Origin: Bacillota bacterium
Lineage (GTDB): Bacteria > Bacillota > Clostridia > Christensenellales > SZUA-584
DNA length: 64,000 nt
Assembly: GCA_023408075.1 (NCBI GenBank)
Contig: JAEYKW010000001.1
Span: 1-64,000, forward strand
Direction: 5' to 3'
Below, one piece after another: positions 15,878 through 24,345 of the stretch. Within the stretch, counting starts at the first letter, position 1; the number at the start of each line of letters is the position of its first letter. The position numbers and the translations under genes are program-made. A model generated the notes under the pieces. It was not told the DNA's origin, made no database searches, and saw nothing but the letters and a program-made list of their open reading frames with translations.

Positions 15878-16561
15878 ATGATCATACTTGCGGCTGATAC
15901 TTCGGGCAGCGTCTGCTCGGCGGCTGTTCTGCAGGACGACAAAATATTGTCCGAAGCCTATATGAACAACAAGAAGACCCACTCGGAAACGATCGGCCCG
16001 ATGATCGATTTCTGCCTTTCCTGTGCGGATATCGATATCACCCGCGTCGATTTGTTTGCATGCGCGGCAGGTCCGGGGTCGTTTACGGGCTTGCGTATCG
16101 GCATCGGTATGATGAAGGCGTTTGCCCACGCTTCTCAAAAGCCCGTGGTCGGCGTCAATACGCTCGATGCGCTCGCGCTAAACGCGGCGGGAACAGCCGA
16201 AACGGTCTGTGCCGCGATCGATGCGCGGCGCGGTGAAGTCTATACGGCATCGTACCGGAACGGCCAAAGAATTTCCGATTGCCGCGCAGTGCTTTTAGAC
16301 GGCGTGCTCGACGAGCTCAAAGGGCAGCCCACAGTGTTCGTGGGCGATGCCGCCGTGCTGCATAGGGAAAAGATATTGAATGCGGACGCATCCTTCCGCA
16401 TTGCGCATGAAGGCATTGCGCTGCAGCGCGCCGGATCGGTCGGCCTTGCGGCCTATGCGTCGTTTAATTTGGGCGTTTACGCCGATGCCTACAGTTTAGA
16501 GCCGTTTTATCTGCGCGAAACGCAGGCGGAGCGCGTGCGTGCGGCGGGAGAAAAACAATGA
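15878..16561 (+). CDS. tsaB: tRNA threonylcarbamoyladenosine synthesis protein TsaB
   Basis: Actin-like scaffold that binds TsaD and TsaE in t6A synthesis. The 227 residues start MIILAADTSGSVCSAAVLQD and carry the key AAGPGSFTGLRIGIGMMKAF stretch (about 62-81) and AIDARRGEVYTASY. The C-terminal half is shorter and less conserved, as usual. Starts immediately after tsaE stops; its own stop overlaps rimI by ATGA. Confidence 0.95.
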   Translation: MIILAADTSGSVCSAAVLQDDKILSEAYMNNKKTHSETIGPMIDFCLSCADIDITRVDLFACAAGPGSFTGLRIGIGMMKAFAHASQKPVVGVNTLDALALNAAGTAETVCAAIDARRGEVYTASYRNGQRISDCRAVLLDGVLDELKGQPTVFVGDAAVLHREKILNADASFRIAHEGIALQRAGSVGLAAYASFNLGVYADAYSLEPFYLRETQAERVRAAGEKQ

Positions 16562-16995
16562 GCCTCATCTGCAGGCCGGCTTTGAAGAAGGACATCGGCG
16601 ATATTTATATCGTCGAGACCGCGTGCTTTAAGCAGCCCTGGTCCCTGGAATCGATTTGTACGGATATATTGGAAAATGAGCTGTCCCGTTATATCGTGGC
16701 CGAAGAGGACGGCATCATCGCAGGCTATTGCGGTGTCCATATGATATATGAAGAGGGGCACATCACGAATGTGGCGGTGCTGCCCGAATACAGAAAACGC
16801 GGCATCGGCCGCGCTCTGCTCGAGGCCATGATGGCGCAGACCGGCCTTGAGTGTTACACGCTCGAAGTCCGCGAATCCAACAGTGAGGCCATACGGCTTT
16901 ATCAGCGCATGGGCTTTAAGGTGTTCGGCAAACGGCCAAAGTACTACGGCGACGAAGATGCGTTGATCATGTGGAAGGGAAAAATCGCGCCTTGA
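16558..16995 (+). CDS. rimI: Ribosomal protein S18 alanine N-acetyltransferase
   Basis: GNAT acetyltransferase that modifies the N-terminus of ribosomal protein S18. The 145 residues show the N-terminal ACFKQPWSLESI signature, the acetyl-CoA loop ITNVAVLPEYRKRGIGRALL (about 69-88), and LEVRESNSEAIRLYQRMGF followed by KRPKYYGDEDALIM, typical of RimI. ATGA overlap with tsaB implies translational coupling. Confidence 0.94.
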   Translation: MSLICRPALKKDIGDIYIVETACFKQPWSLESICTDILENELSRYIVAEEDGIIAGYCGVHMIYEEGHITNVAVLPEYRKRGIGRALLEAMMAQTGLECYTLEVRESNSEAIRLYQRMGFKVFGKRPKYYGDEDALIMWKGKIAP

Positions 16996-17124
16996 TACTT
17001 GGTCTGCCAGAATGTATAATCGACATGTTAACAATAAAATAATAAAAATATGTGTCATTACATCAGAAATATATATGTCAAAGCAGATGTCGATAGTGAT
17101 GTTTGAGAGACGGGCTTGTTTTCT

Positions 17125-17191
17125 GAATCTTATACGAATGATTTTTGGTTATCGCAGAGCGTTCATGCATTTATTCGATAGCATAAGATTC
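17125..17191 (+). other. Long hairpin in the rimI-hydrolase gap
   Basis: The 252-base A+T-rich gap 16996-17247 has no gene. GAATCTTAT (17125-17133) pairs perfectly with ATAAGATTC (17183-17191), and CGAAT/ATTCG (17135-17139/17173-17177) continues the stem. There is no T tract. It could be a leader structure or an operator region of unknown role. Confidence 0.35.
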
Positions 17192-17247
17192 TTATGAGAG
17201 CTCTTAAAAAATAAAATAATATAAAAATAATAAAAAACAGTTGGATT

Positions 17248-18018
17248 ATGATTATCGAAATTAGCGGTATCAAAATAAATTATGAGCAGCACGGACAGGG
17301 GGCAGACGTGCTTGTGCTCCACGGATGGGGCGCGAGCATGCAGACAATGCGCCCTGTTATCGATGCATTAAAAGGCCGGTACCGCGTGACGGCGCTGGAT
17401 TTTCCGGGCTTTGGCGGCAGCGATGTGCCGCCCGATACTTACGGCGTGCCGGAGTATACCGATCTGACATATCAGTTCATGCAGACGCTCGGCATAAAAA
17501 AGGCGCACATCATTTGCCACTCTTTCGGCGGACGCGTCACGATCATACTTGCGGCACAGCACCCCGAAGCTGTAGACAAAATCGTATTCACGGATGCCGC
17601 GGGCCTTCGCAAGCGCCGCACACTCAAGCAAACGATGAAGATTTATTCGTTCAAAGCCGCCAAGCGTTTCAGCAGGGGGCGGGTCATCAAACGCATTCTG
17701 AAGGCTTTCGGCGTTGATGTCGATCAGCGTGTGAAGAACGCGGGTTCTGCCGATTACCGTGCGCTCGATGACCACATGAAAAAAGTGTTTGTGCGCGTCG
17801 TCAATCAGGATTTAATCGGATATCTGCCGCAGATCAAAAGCCCGTCGCTGCTCATATGGGGCGAAAACGACATGGATACGCCGCTCGAGTTCGGAAAAAC
17901 GATGGAGAAAATGATACCCGATGCGGGCCTTGTGGTGTTTGAGGGGGCGGGGCATTATTCTTTTCTCGATTGCTTTGGCCGGTATATCAGCATTGTCACC
18001 ACATTTTTCGGAGGATAA
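17248..18018 (+). CDS. Alpha/beta hydrolase
   Basis: Hydrolase of unknown substrate. The 256 residues show the fold's landmarks: VLVLHGWGASMQTM with the oxyanion HGWG (about 24-27), ALDFPGFGGSD, the nucleophile elbow CHSFGG (Ser about 90), LIWGENDMDTPLEFG (acid) and GAGHYSFLD with the catalytic His. No Shine-Dalgarno site is strong before ATG 17248. It is followed 3 bases later by a Mur ligase and then a D-Ala-D-Ala ligase, so a cell-wall-related role is possible but is inference only. Confidence 0.85.
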   Translation: MIIEISGIKINYEQHGQGADVLVLHGWGASMQTMRPVIDALKGRYRVTALDFPGFGGSDVPPDTYGVPEYTDLTYQFMQTLGIKKAHIICHSFGGRVTIILAAQHPEAVDKIVFTDAAGLRKRRTLKQTMKIYSFKAAKRFSRGRVIKRILKAFGVDVDQRVKNAGSADYRALDDHMKKVFVRVVNQDLIGYLPQIKSPSLLIWGENDMDTPLEFGKTMEKMIPDAGLVVFEGAGHYSFLDCFGRYISIVTTFFGG

Positions 18019-18021
18019 CGG

Positions 18022-19638
18022 ATGACGGTTTACATTCTTATTGCGGTTTATGCGCTCGGCGCGGCGGCCATGGTTTATGCGTCGGCAGGGCTCATTCATA
18101 TGCTGCAGTTGGAAGGCTATAAGAACAATAATTTAATTCATTGGTTCGGTGAAAACGCGGCAAAGGTCAATAACTTGCCTGTTTTTGTTTCGGCAGCTGC
18201 CATTGCACTCATGCTCCTGACAAACGCAGTTTTTCCGTCTGCCAACCTTTATATTTTCTTCGTGCTGGCCGCTGCTTATCTGCTGCTTATTGCGGTTTAC
18301 GCAAAAAGAATACGCGTGGAAAAAGCCAAGAAGCCGCTTGTGTATACGAGCCGTGTGAAAAGGCTGTTTGCGTTCCTGTCTTTGGTCTATGCGGTAATCG
18401 GCGCCGTGCTGCTGCTGCTCGACCGGCTCGTGCTCAGTGATTCGCTTGCCGCTTTTATGACGTTGTTTGTGCTTTTTCCGCTGGCCGGGTTTGGCGTGCT
18501 CTGCGCAAATGTGCTCGCCAGCCCGGTGGAAAAGTCGGTGCAGCGCTGGTATTTTAACGACGCGAAAAAGAAGCTGGCAGAAAGAAGCGACTTGATCCGC
18601 ATCGGCATCACGGGCAGCTACGGCAAGACGAGCTGCAAGTTTATACTCGGCACGATACTGTCCGAGAAATACAACGTGCTCGTGCCGCCCTCGAGCTTCA
18701 ATACGCCGATGGGTTTAACGCGCGTGGTCAGAGAGCAGATGAAGCCCGCTCATGAGGTTTTCATCGCCGAGATGGGCGCGCGGCATCAGGGCGACATCAA
18801 GGAGCTTTGCGGGCTCGTCTATCCGAAATACGGCCTCATCACATCCGTCGGCCCCCAGCATCTTGAGACTTTCGGCAGCATCGAGACAATTGCCAAAACA
18901 AAATACGAGCTGATTGAAAGCCTGCCGCAGGACGGCTGCGCTTTTTTCCCGGGAGACAACGATATCTGCCGCGCCTTGTATGACAAAACCCTTATTGAAA
19001 AGAAGCTCTTTTCGATCGATTATGCGGGTGCATCCGACGTGCGTGCCGAGAACATACAATCAGGCAGCTTCGGCAGCCGCTTTGAGCTCGTGCTGGACGG
19101 CGAACGTGTGATATGCGAAACCAAGCTGCTCGGCAAGCACAACATCTCCAATATCATCGGCTGCGCCGCTGTCGCGCACAGGCTAGGGCTGACGGCAACG
19201 CAGATACGTCTCGGCATACGCAAGATACAGCCCGTGGAGCACCGACTGCAAATGCTGCCCACAGCCAACGGCATCACCGTGATTGACGACGCGTTCAACG
19301 CGAACCCGTCGGGCGTCCGGGCGGCGATGGAGGTGCTTAAGGGGTTCACCGGCCGCAAGGTGGTGGTGACGCCCGGCATGGTGGAGCTGGGCGACAGCGA
19401 GGACGACGAGAACCGCGCGTTTGGCCGCGTCATGGCATCGGCTGCCGATTTGGTGATGCTGATCGGCCCGAAGCACACACGGCCGATATATGAAGGCCTG
19501 CTGGAAGGCGGCTTCAGTGAAGAGAACATTCAGGTCTACAGGTCGCTCGACGACGCGGCGAAAGTATTGTGGACGCAGGTGAATCCCGGCGACGCCGTGA
19601 TATTTGAAAACGATCTGCCCGACAATTATAACGAGTAA
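18022..19638 (+). CDS. MurF-like Mur ligase with N-terminal membrane domain
   Basis: ATP-dependent ligase of the MurF type, which adds D-Ala-D-Ala to the cell-wall precursor. The 538 residues differ from ordinary MurF in having about four membrane helices in the first 170 residues. Then follow the P-loop GITGSYGKTSCKFILG, SSFNTPMGLTRVV, AEMGARHQGDIKEL, ITSVGPQHLETFG with TKYEL (Lys expected to be carbamylated), and VIDDAFNANPSG in the middle and C-terminal domains. All catalytic landmarks seem intact. It sits between the hydrolase and a Ddl gene. Confidence 0.85.
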   Translation: MTVYILIAVYALGAAAMVYASAGLIHMLQLEGYKNNNLIHWFGENAAKVNNLPVFVSAAAIALMLLTNAVFPSANLYIFFVLAAAYLLLIAVYAKRIRVEKAKKPLVYTSRVKRLFAFLSLVYAVIGAVLLLLDRLVLSDSLAAFMTLFVLFPLAGFGVLCANVLASPVEKSVQRWYFNDAKKKLAERSDLIRIGITGSYGKTSCKFILGTILSEKYNVLVPPSSFNTPMGLTRVVREQMKPAHEVFIAEMGARHQGDIKELCGLVYPKYGLITSVGPQHLETFGSIETIAKTKYELIESLPQDGCAFFPGDNDICRALYDKTLIEKKLFSIDYAGASDVRAENIQSGSFGSRFELVLDGERVICETKLLGKHNISNIIGCAAVAHRLGLTATQIRLGIRKIQPVEHRLQMLPTANGITVIDDAFNANPSGVRAAMEVLKGFTGRKVVVTPGMVELGDSEDDENRAFGRVMASAADLVMLIGPKHTRPIYEGLLEGGFSEENIQVYRSLDDAAKVLWTQVNPGDAVIFENDLPDNYNE

Positions 19639-19653
19639 GGAAGGACGAAAGCG

Positions 19654-20811
19654 ATGAAGAAGAATTTGGCGGTGACATTCGGCGGGAGAACCGTGGAACA
19701 TGATATCAGCATTATTACTGCCAATCAACTGATGAACAGCGCGGACAAAAATAAGTACAACATCATTCCGATTTATATAGACCGGGACGGAAAGTGGTAT
19801 ACGGGAGAAAAGCTGCGCGATGTGGCGGTATTCAAAAAGTTTGATCCGAATCAGAAAGGCGTAAAGCGCGTGTTTCTCTCGGCCTCGGCGGACGCCACGC
19901 TCTATGAATACGGCAAAAAGCAAAAGCCTGTCTGCCAGATCGATGTCGCAATTCCCGCGATGCATGGCATGCACGGGGAAGACGGCACTATTCAGGGGCT
20001 GTTTGAGCTGTCCGACATTCCGTATTCGAGCGCGGGCGTCACAGGCTCGGCCGTGTGCATGGACAAAATCATCATGAAGGCGGCGTTTATCGGCTTTGGG
20101 TTCCCGGTGATCGATTCGCTGTTTTTCGAGCGCGACGACTTCTATTCGGACAGCGACGCGGTTGCTTTAAAGGTGGAAAATAAGCTCGGGTATCCCGTAT
20201 TCATCAAGCCCGCGAACTTAGGGTCGAGCATCGGCGTGAACCGTGCGGACAACCGCGATGCGTTTGTTTACGCCATGGAGGTCGCCGCTAAATACGACCG
20301 GCGCATACTCGTGGAAAAAGCCGTGACGAATATTAAAGAAGTCAACTGCTCCGTGATGGGCTGGACGACCAACGCGAAAACGGGGGTCATTGAGCAGCCG
20401 GTTACATCGAGCCGTTTTTTGGGGTTTGAAGAAAAGTACCTGAACGGCGGAAAATCCAAAGGCATGAAGTCTTTGGGCCGTAAAATCCCCGCCGATATTT
20501 CCGGGGATATGGCAGAGCGCGTCCGTGAGCTCTCTATCAATATATTCAGGGCGCTTGATTTAAAGGGCGTGGTCAGAATTGACTACATCATTGACCAGTC
20601 CACAGATACGCTGTATGTCAACGAGGTCAATACCATACCGGGGTCCTTCGCCTTTTATCTCTGGGAACCGGCTCAGGTGTCGTTCGAGGCCCTTGTAGAC
20701 AATCTCGTGGCGATTGCCGAGCACCAGATGAGAGAGAAGAAAAAGGCTGAGTTCGCATTCGATTCAAATGTGCTGCAAAAAGTAGTGAACGGGCTTAAAA
20801 TAGGGAAATAA
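19654..20811 (+). CDS. D-alanine--D-alanine ligase family protein
   Basis: ATP-grasp enzyme making D-Ala-D-Ala (or a related depsipeptide) for peptidoglycan. The 385 residues have VTFGGRTVEHDISIITANQL at the N-terminus, AIPAMHGMHGEDGTIQGLFE (His-Gly-x-x-Gly-Glu-Asp signature), KPANLGSSIGV in the ATP-grasp core and YVNEVNTIPGSFAFYLW. It starts 15 bases after the MurF-like gene with GGAAGGAC upstream. Pairing of a ligase and a MurF suggests a dedicated precursor branch; specificity for D-Ala, D-Ser or D-Lac cannot be read off safely. Confidence 0.9.
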   Translation: MKKNLAVTFGGRTVEHDISIITANQLMNSADKNKYNIIPIYIDRDGKWYTGEKLRDVAVFKKFDPNQKGVKRVFLSASADATLYEYGKKQKPVCQIDVAIPAMHGMHGEDGTIQGLFELSDIPYSSAGVTGSAVCMDKIIMKAAFIGFGFPVIDSLFFERDDFYSDSDAVALKVENKLGYPVFIKPANLGSSIGVNRADNRDAFVYAMEVAAKYDRRILVEKAVTNIKEVNCSVMGWTTNAKTGVIEQPVTSSRFLGFEEKYLNGGKSKGMKSLGRKIPADISGDMAERVRELSINIFRALDLKGVVRIDYIIDQSTDTLYVNEVNTIPGSFAFYLWEPAQVSFEALVDNLVAIAEHQMREKKKAEFAFDSNVLQKVVNGLKIGK

Positions 20812-20815
20812 TCTG

Positions 20816-20845
20816 TTTACAATTAACCGCCGGTATATATATAAT
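20816..20845 (+). promoter_or_regulatory. Sigma-A promoter of the DUF4870-type gene
   Basis: TTTACA at 20816-20821, 18-base spacer, TATAAT at 20840-20845. Confidence 0.65.
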
Positions 20846-20882
20846 ATGCATATATATAAATACGTTTAGGAGGGCCATTTTT

Positions 20883-21263
20883 ATGACAGATAATAAAAAC
20901 TCTCTGGGTATGGATCAAAAGACGGCGAGCTGGTTTGCTTACATCATTTCAATAATCAGTGCAATTATTCTTCTTGCTACCGAAAAAGATAACAAAATTG
21001 TCAGACAGCATGCGTGGCAGTCGCTGTTTCTCGGGTGTGTGGTTTGGGGCGCATATATCGTTCTCGCTATACTCGCAGCGATCATCGCCGCATTTTCAGG
21101 TTTCTTCTTCTACATCTCGGCCGGATTTGTGTTTTTCACTATCGTTTATAACCTGCTGTGGATCGGCTGGCTGGTGCTCACCATCATCTGCATTATCAAA
21201 GCCACACAGAACGAGATGTTCAAGATTCCGGTTATTTATAACTGGGTGGAGAAAATGAAATAA
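20883..21263 (+). CDS. DUF4870-type small membrane protein
   Basis: Function unknown. The 126 residues contain an N-terminal KTASWFAYIISIISAIILLAT helix, the family's VRQHAWQSLFLG turn, two more long hydrophobic segments and a C-terminal VIYNWVEKMK. Compact proteins of this kind (DUF4870/Tic20-like) span the membrane three or four times. AGGAGGGCC precedes the ATG. It has its own promoter and terminator, so it is probably monocistronic. Confidence 0.8.
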   Translation: MTDNKNSLGMDQKTASWFAYIISIISAIILLATEKDNKIVRQHAWQSLFLGCVVWGAYIVLAILAAIIAAFSGFFFYISAGFVFFTIVYNLLWIGWLVLTIICIIKATQNEMFKIPVIYNWVEKMK

Positions 21264-21293
21264 TCAAGAAGCATTAAGAATTCAGATAAGAGA

Positions 21294-21320
21294 GGCTCCT
21301 GATCTTTCAGGGGTCTTTTT
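21294..21320 (+). terminator. Terminator of the DUF4870-type gene
   Basis: GGCTCCTGA (21294-21302) pairs with TCAGGGGTC (21307-21315, G-U pairs included), followed by T5. Confidence 0.75.
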
Positions 21321-21336
21321 TAGTGAGCTGCTCTGG

Positions 21337-21354
21337 TCAGCTTGATGAAACCCC
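21337..21354 (-). repeat. Isolated terminus of repeat family B
   Basis: TCAGCTTGATGAAACCCC matches the complement of the right end of the palindromic element at 25525-25543 with one missing base. The rest of that element is not present here, so this looks like a remnant. Confidence 0.5.
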
Positions 21355-21435
21355 TCATTTATCATAAAAATGGGAAGCAACTTTATCTGTCATCTATTCT
21401 ACCACTTAGTGGATCAGGTTCTATAACGGATTCTT

Positions 21436-21643
21436 CAGAGTGTTAAAGAAGTAATTTTAATGGCCCTCTCTGACGAGGGGGCTGTCACCGACAGGTGACT
21501 GGGGGAGAGAAACTGGCTTAAAATTAACCAAAATAGTCACTCACCGGTGCTTTGTGCTATCTCTCGGCCTATCCTTCAGAATAATCATCTGACAACCCCA
21601 CAGGGGTGTACTGGGAGAATCTTTAGACTTTATCGACCAGCCT
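21436..21643 (+). repeat. Dispersed repeat family A, copy 2 (degenerate)
   Basis: Shares CAGAGTGTTAAAGAAG, CTCTGACGAGGGGGCTGTCA, CAGGTGACTGGGGGAGAG and GACTTTATCGACCAGCCTG with copies at 2532 and 58141, but its second half is diverged. No terminator duplication is evident around this copy. The surrounding gap 21321-21784 holds no gene. Confidence 0.7.
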
Positions 21644-21784
21644 GATTGCCAGTTTAAATGAAAGTGTATTTTGACGATCGACTTGACACATCCCGCAGGC
21701 AAATCGGGCGATCGCAGGAAATTCAATATGCCGTGGAAGGCGGTCTGTCATACGTCCTGAGAGAGCAGCGCCTGCAACGATGAG

Positions 21785-22486
21785 TCAATCCGCTGTCCTT
21801 GACATCGCATCGTTTCTTTTTTGCAGGTACAGGCCTTCCGTGGCGTTCCATTCCGCATACAGAACTTCATTATAGCTTTGTATGTTTCGTTCGCTCAGTC
21901 TTTGCTTAAGCCAATCCTCGTCGAACCCAAGCAGTTTAAGGTTGTTCTTATCCGGCTTTCCGTCCAGAATCACAGGCAGATTGAGCGATGAAGGAGGCGC
22001 TTGAATCTCAAGATCGCATCTCAGCACGACTTCGTACGGCGCTTTTTTTATGACGGTAATGATGCCGCTCGGTTCAATGATGGCGTATTCCACCTCTTTT
22101 ATTGAAAAGATCTCTTTGTTGCGCAAAAGGCTTAATAGCTCGGTAAAATCGAGCTTCTCCTTTTTCAGCACCTCGAAATCCACCATGCCCTTTTTGATCA
22201 CAAGCACGGGAGACCCTTCGATGATATTTCTGAACCGATGCGATTTTTGAGTGATTTTTTCGATGACATACAAGAGCAGCGCCCACACCGCAATCGCATA
22301 GAGAACAAACAAAACGTTTGTTTCGTCATAGATCGTATTCCCCAGCAGTTCACCCATGACAATCGCGGAAATAAAATCGAAAGGCGATATCTGTTGGACG
22401 TGGCGCCTGCCGATGATTTTAACAGCCACCATCAGTGCGATAAAGCCAAAAAACAGCTCTAATGTCAGGTCAATTAATGACGGCAA
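21785..22486 (-). CDS. DUF421 (YetF-like) membrane protein
   Basis: Function uncertain; related proteins of spore formers include YetF and SpoVA-linked members. The 233 residues have three N-terminal helices (LELFFGFIALMVAVKIIGRR, ISPFDFISAIVMGELLGNTI, NVLFVLYAIAVWALLLYVI). A cytosolic domain follows with IIEGSPVLVIKKG and LLSLLRNKEIFSIKEVEYAI, the YetF signature. The start is TTG 22486, 8 bases after AAGGAG. It diverges from the DUF2935 gene. Confidence 0.88.
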   Translation of the reverse strand: MPSLIDLTLELFFGFIALMVAVKIIGRRHVQQISPFDFISAIVMGELLGNTIYDETNVLFVLYAIAVWALLLYVIEKITQKSHRFRNIIEGSPVLVIKKGMVDFEVLKKEKLDFTELLSLLRNKEIFSIKEVEYAIIEPSGIITVIKKAPYEVVLRCDLEIQAPPSSLNLPVILDGKPDKNNLKLLGFDEDWLKQRLSERNIQSYNEVLYAEWNATEGLYLQKRNDAMSRTAD

Positions 22487-22630
22487 TGATTGTCTCCTTG
22501 TCTTTTCCCTGTGATGAAAATAGTTTGCCGCCCCCGATGCCGTTTATGCACGCCCTCATTGTCAAACGACCCGGCAACTTGATTTCATATATGAACAGAC
22601 GGATGAATATGCTCTTACGGGGGTGATTTA

Positions 22631-23560
22631 ATGCAAAATCAAAGGTTATACATACAGGACTCGATGGAAGTCAACCTGTTTTTTCTGCGTATTATGAAAG
22701 AGCACGCGCTGTTTATCATGCTCGGGTTTACGCCAAAAAATAAGGATATGCTCGAGCAGGCGCAGACGCTTAAAGGAAAGCTTGACGAGCTGTTCGGGCA
22801 GACGATCAAAATGTCGAAAGGGTTTATATCCAATGAAGTCATGGCTTCGGGAGAGCTGTTTACACAGTTTACGGAGGCTGCGGAAAAAAAGACGCAGGAG
22901 TATACCGGTGTGCCGATCAATACGCAGCTGACGCTGGACGAGCAAAGCCTTGGCGGCAGCGCGATGCCTCCCGTTTCAATGAAGGCGGATACCGACCAGC
23001 TCAATTCGCAAATCCTTGCATTGCTCGAAGAACTTCAGAAGTTTCAGCAGGGCCTGCTCGGCGATGTGCTCGCCTGCCGGGTATTTACGGTCAATTATCC
23101 GCTGATCATCGACCATATCATCAGAGAAACCACCCATTACATGAACATGCTCAAAATGCTGATGTCGGGCCAAACAAACCTGGGGCCGCAGGAATTTGCG
23201 ATGGAGCAGGCGTTCTGGAACAACAATCTTGGTGAGCATGCCGAATTCTCGAACGGGTTGCTGGACCCGACCGAGGCGGAACTGAAGAAGAAGGCGGGGT
23301 CTCTCGCGGTTGAACTGCTGAATCTTGAGCAGCAGGCTTTGATGGCCTCCAGAATGATTAACCGACTGCCCGACGTGACAATGAGAAGCCAAGGTGCCGC
23401 TACGGCGATGCGGGATTTTGATTTTCAGGGCACAAAGGGGCTGCTGGCCTGCAAAGTCCGCTCTGTGATCATACCGCTGCTGTCGGATCACGACTTAAGA
23501 GAAGCCAACCATTATGTACGCATCTTGAAAGAGACGATGAGTGCCATGCGGCAGCCTTGA
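22631..23560 (+). CDS. DUF2935 ferritin-like helical protein
   Basis: Uncharacterised family found in endospore formers. The 309 residues consist of two related helical repeats: the first begins SMEVNLFFLRIMKEHALFI, the second begins about residue 190 with AFWNNNLGEHAEFSNGLLDP. Each carries E...E..H residues like a diiron four-helix bundle, and both end in HY(M/V).(M/I)L. No experiment-based role known to me. GGGGGTGATTTA precedes ATG 22631. It is divergent from the DUF421 gene. Confidence 0.85.
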   Translation: MQNQRLYIQDSMEVNLFFLRIMKEHALFIMLGFTPKNKDMLEQAQTLKGKLDELFGQTIKMSKGFISNEVMASGELFTQFTEAAEKKTQEYTGVPINTQLTLDEQSLGGSAMPPVSMKADTDQLNSQILALLEELQKFQQGLLGDVLACRVFTVNYPLIIDHIIRETTHYMNMLKMLMSGQTNLGPQEFAMEQAFWNNNLGEHAEFSNGLLDPTEAELKKKAGSLAVELLNLEQQALMASRMINRLPDVTMRSQGAATAMRDFDFQGTKGLLACKVRSVIIPLLSDHDLREANHYVRILKETMSAMRQP

Positions 23561-23675
23561 TATCTGCGGGCACAAGCCTTTTTATTGAAAATGAATCAAG
23601 ACAAGCCATCCGGCTTTGAATAAACACATACGAATAATCAAATTATAGAGAAAACAAAAGAAAGAGGGATGGACA

Positions 23676-24335
23676 TTGCGGCATTACCGAAGACTCCCGA
23701 AGCACATCGGCATTATACCGGACGGCAACAGACGGTGGGCAGCTGAAAAAGGCTTTAATAAGGAAGCCGGGTACGACTACGGCATAGACCCCGGGTTTGA
23801 GCTGTACAAAGAATGCATCGCTCTTGGCATACAAGAGATGACGTTCTACGGTTTCACGATGGACAACACCAAGCGCCCGTCCGTGCAGACGCAGGCGTTT
23901 CAAAAAGCGTGCGTGGATGCCGTGACGCAAATTTCTCAGCATGACGCCAATCTCCTGATTGTCGGCAATACGGAATCCGCACTGTTCCCCAAAGAGCTGC
24001 TGCCCTATACGCAAAGAATCAAATTCGGCAAAGGGCTCATGAACGTCAACTTTCTCGTTAACTACGGTTGGGACTGGGATCTGAGCCAATCGCGCAGGTT
24101 TGAAGAGAGAAAAAATAAAGAAAGCTTCAGCAAAAGCATTGCGTCAGCCGATATTTCGAGGATAGACTTAATCATCCGATGGGGAGGACGAAGACGACTC
24201 AGCGGTTTCCTGCCGATACAATCCATTTATGCTGATTTCTATGTGATTGACGCATACTGGCCGGACTATAGCCCCGAGCACCTCTATGAGGCGCTCGACT
24301 GGTATCAGGATCAGGATGTGACACTGGGCGGATAA
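23676..24335 (+). CDS. Short cis-prenyltransferase (UppS-like)
   Basis: Condenses isopentenyl diphosphate onto an allylic diphosphate; true UppS makes undecaprenyl diphosphate for the cell wall. The 219 residues keep HIGIIPDGNRRWA (catalytic Asp and the NRR phosphate grip), the MTFYGFTMDNTKR stretch and IIRWGGRRRLSGFLPIQSIY, and end WPDYSPEHLYEAL. It is about 25-30 residues shorter than standard UppS, and the W-for-T change in IRTGG is unusual. The start is TTG 23676 after AAAGAGGGATGG. It may be a paralogue with a different chain length. It lies 10 bases before the RNase Z gene. Confidence 0.82.
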   Translation: MRHYRRLPKHIGIIPDGNRRWAAEKGFNKEAGYDYGIDPGFELYKECIALGIQEMTFYGFTMDNTKRPSVQTQAFQKACVDAVTQISQHDANLLIVGNTESALFPKELLPYTQRIKFGKGLMNVNFLVNYGWDWDLSQSRRFEERKNKESFSKSIASADISRIDLIIRWGGRRRLSGFLPIQSIYADFYVIDAYWPDYSPEHLYEALDWYQDQDVTLGG

Positions 24336-24345
24336 GGGGGACGCA

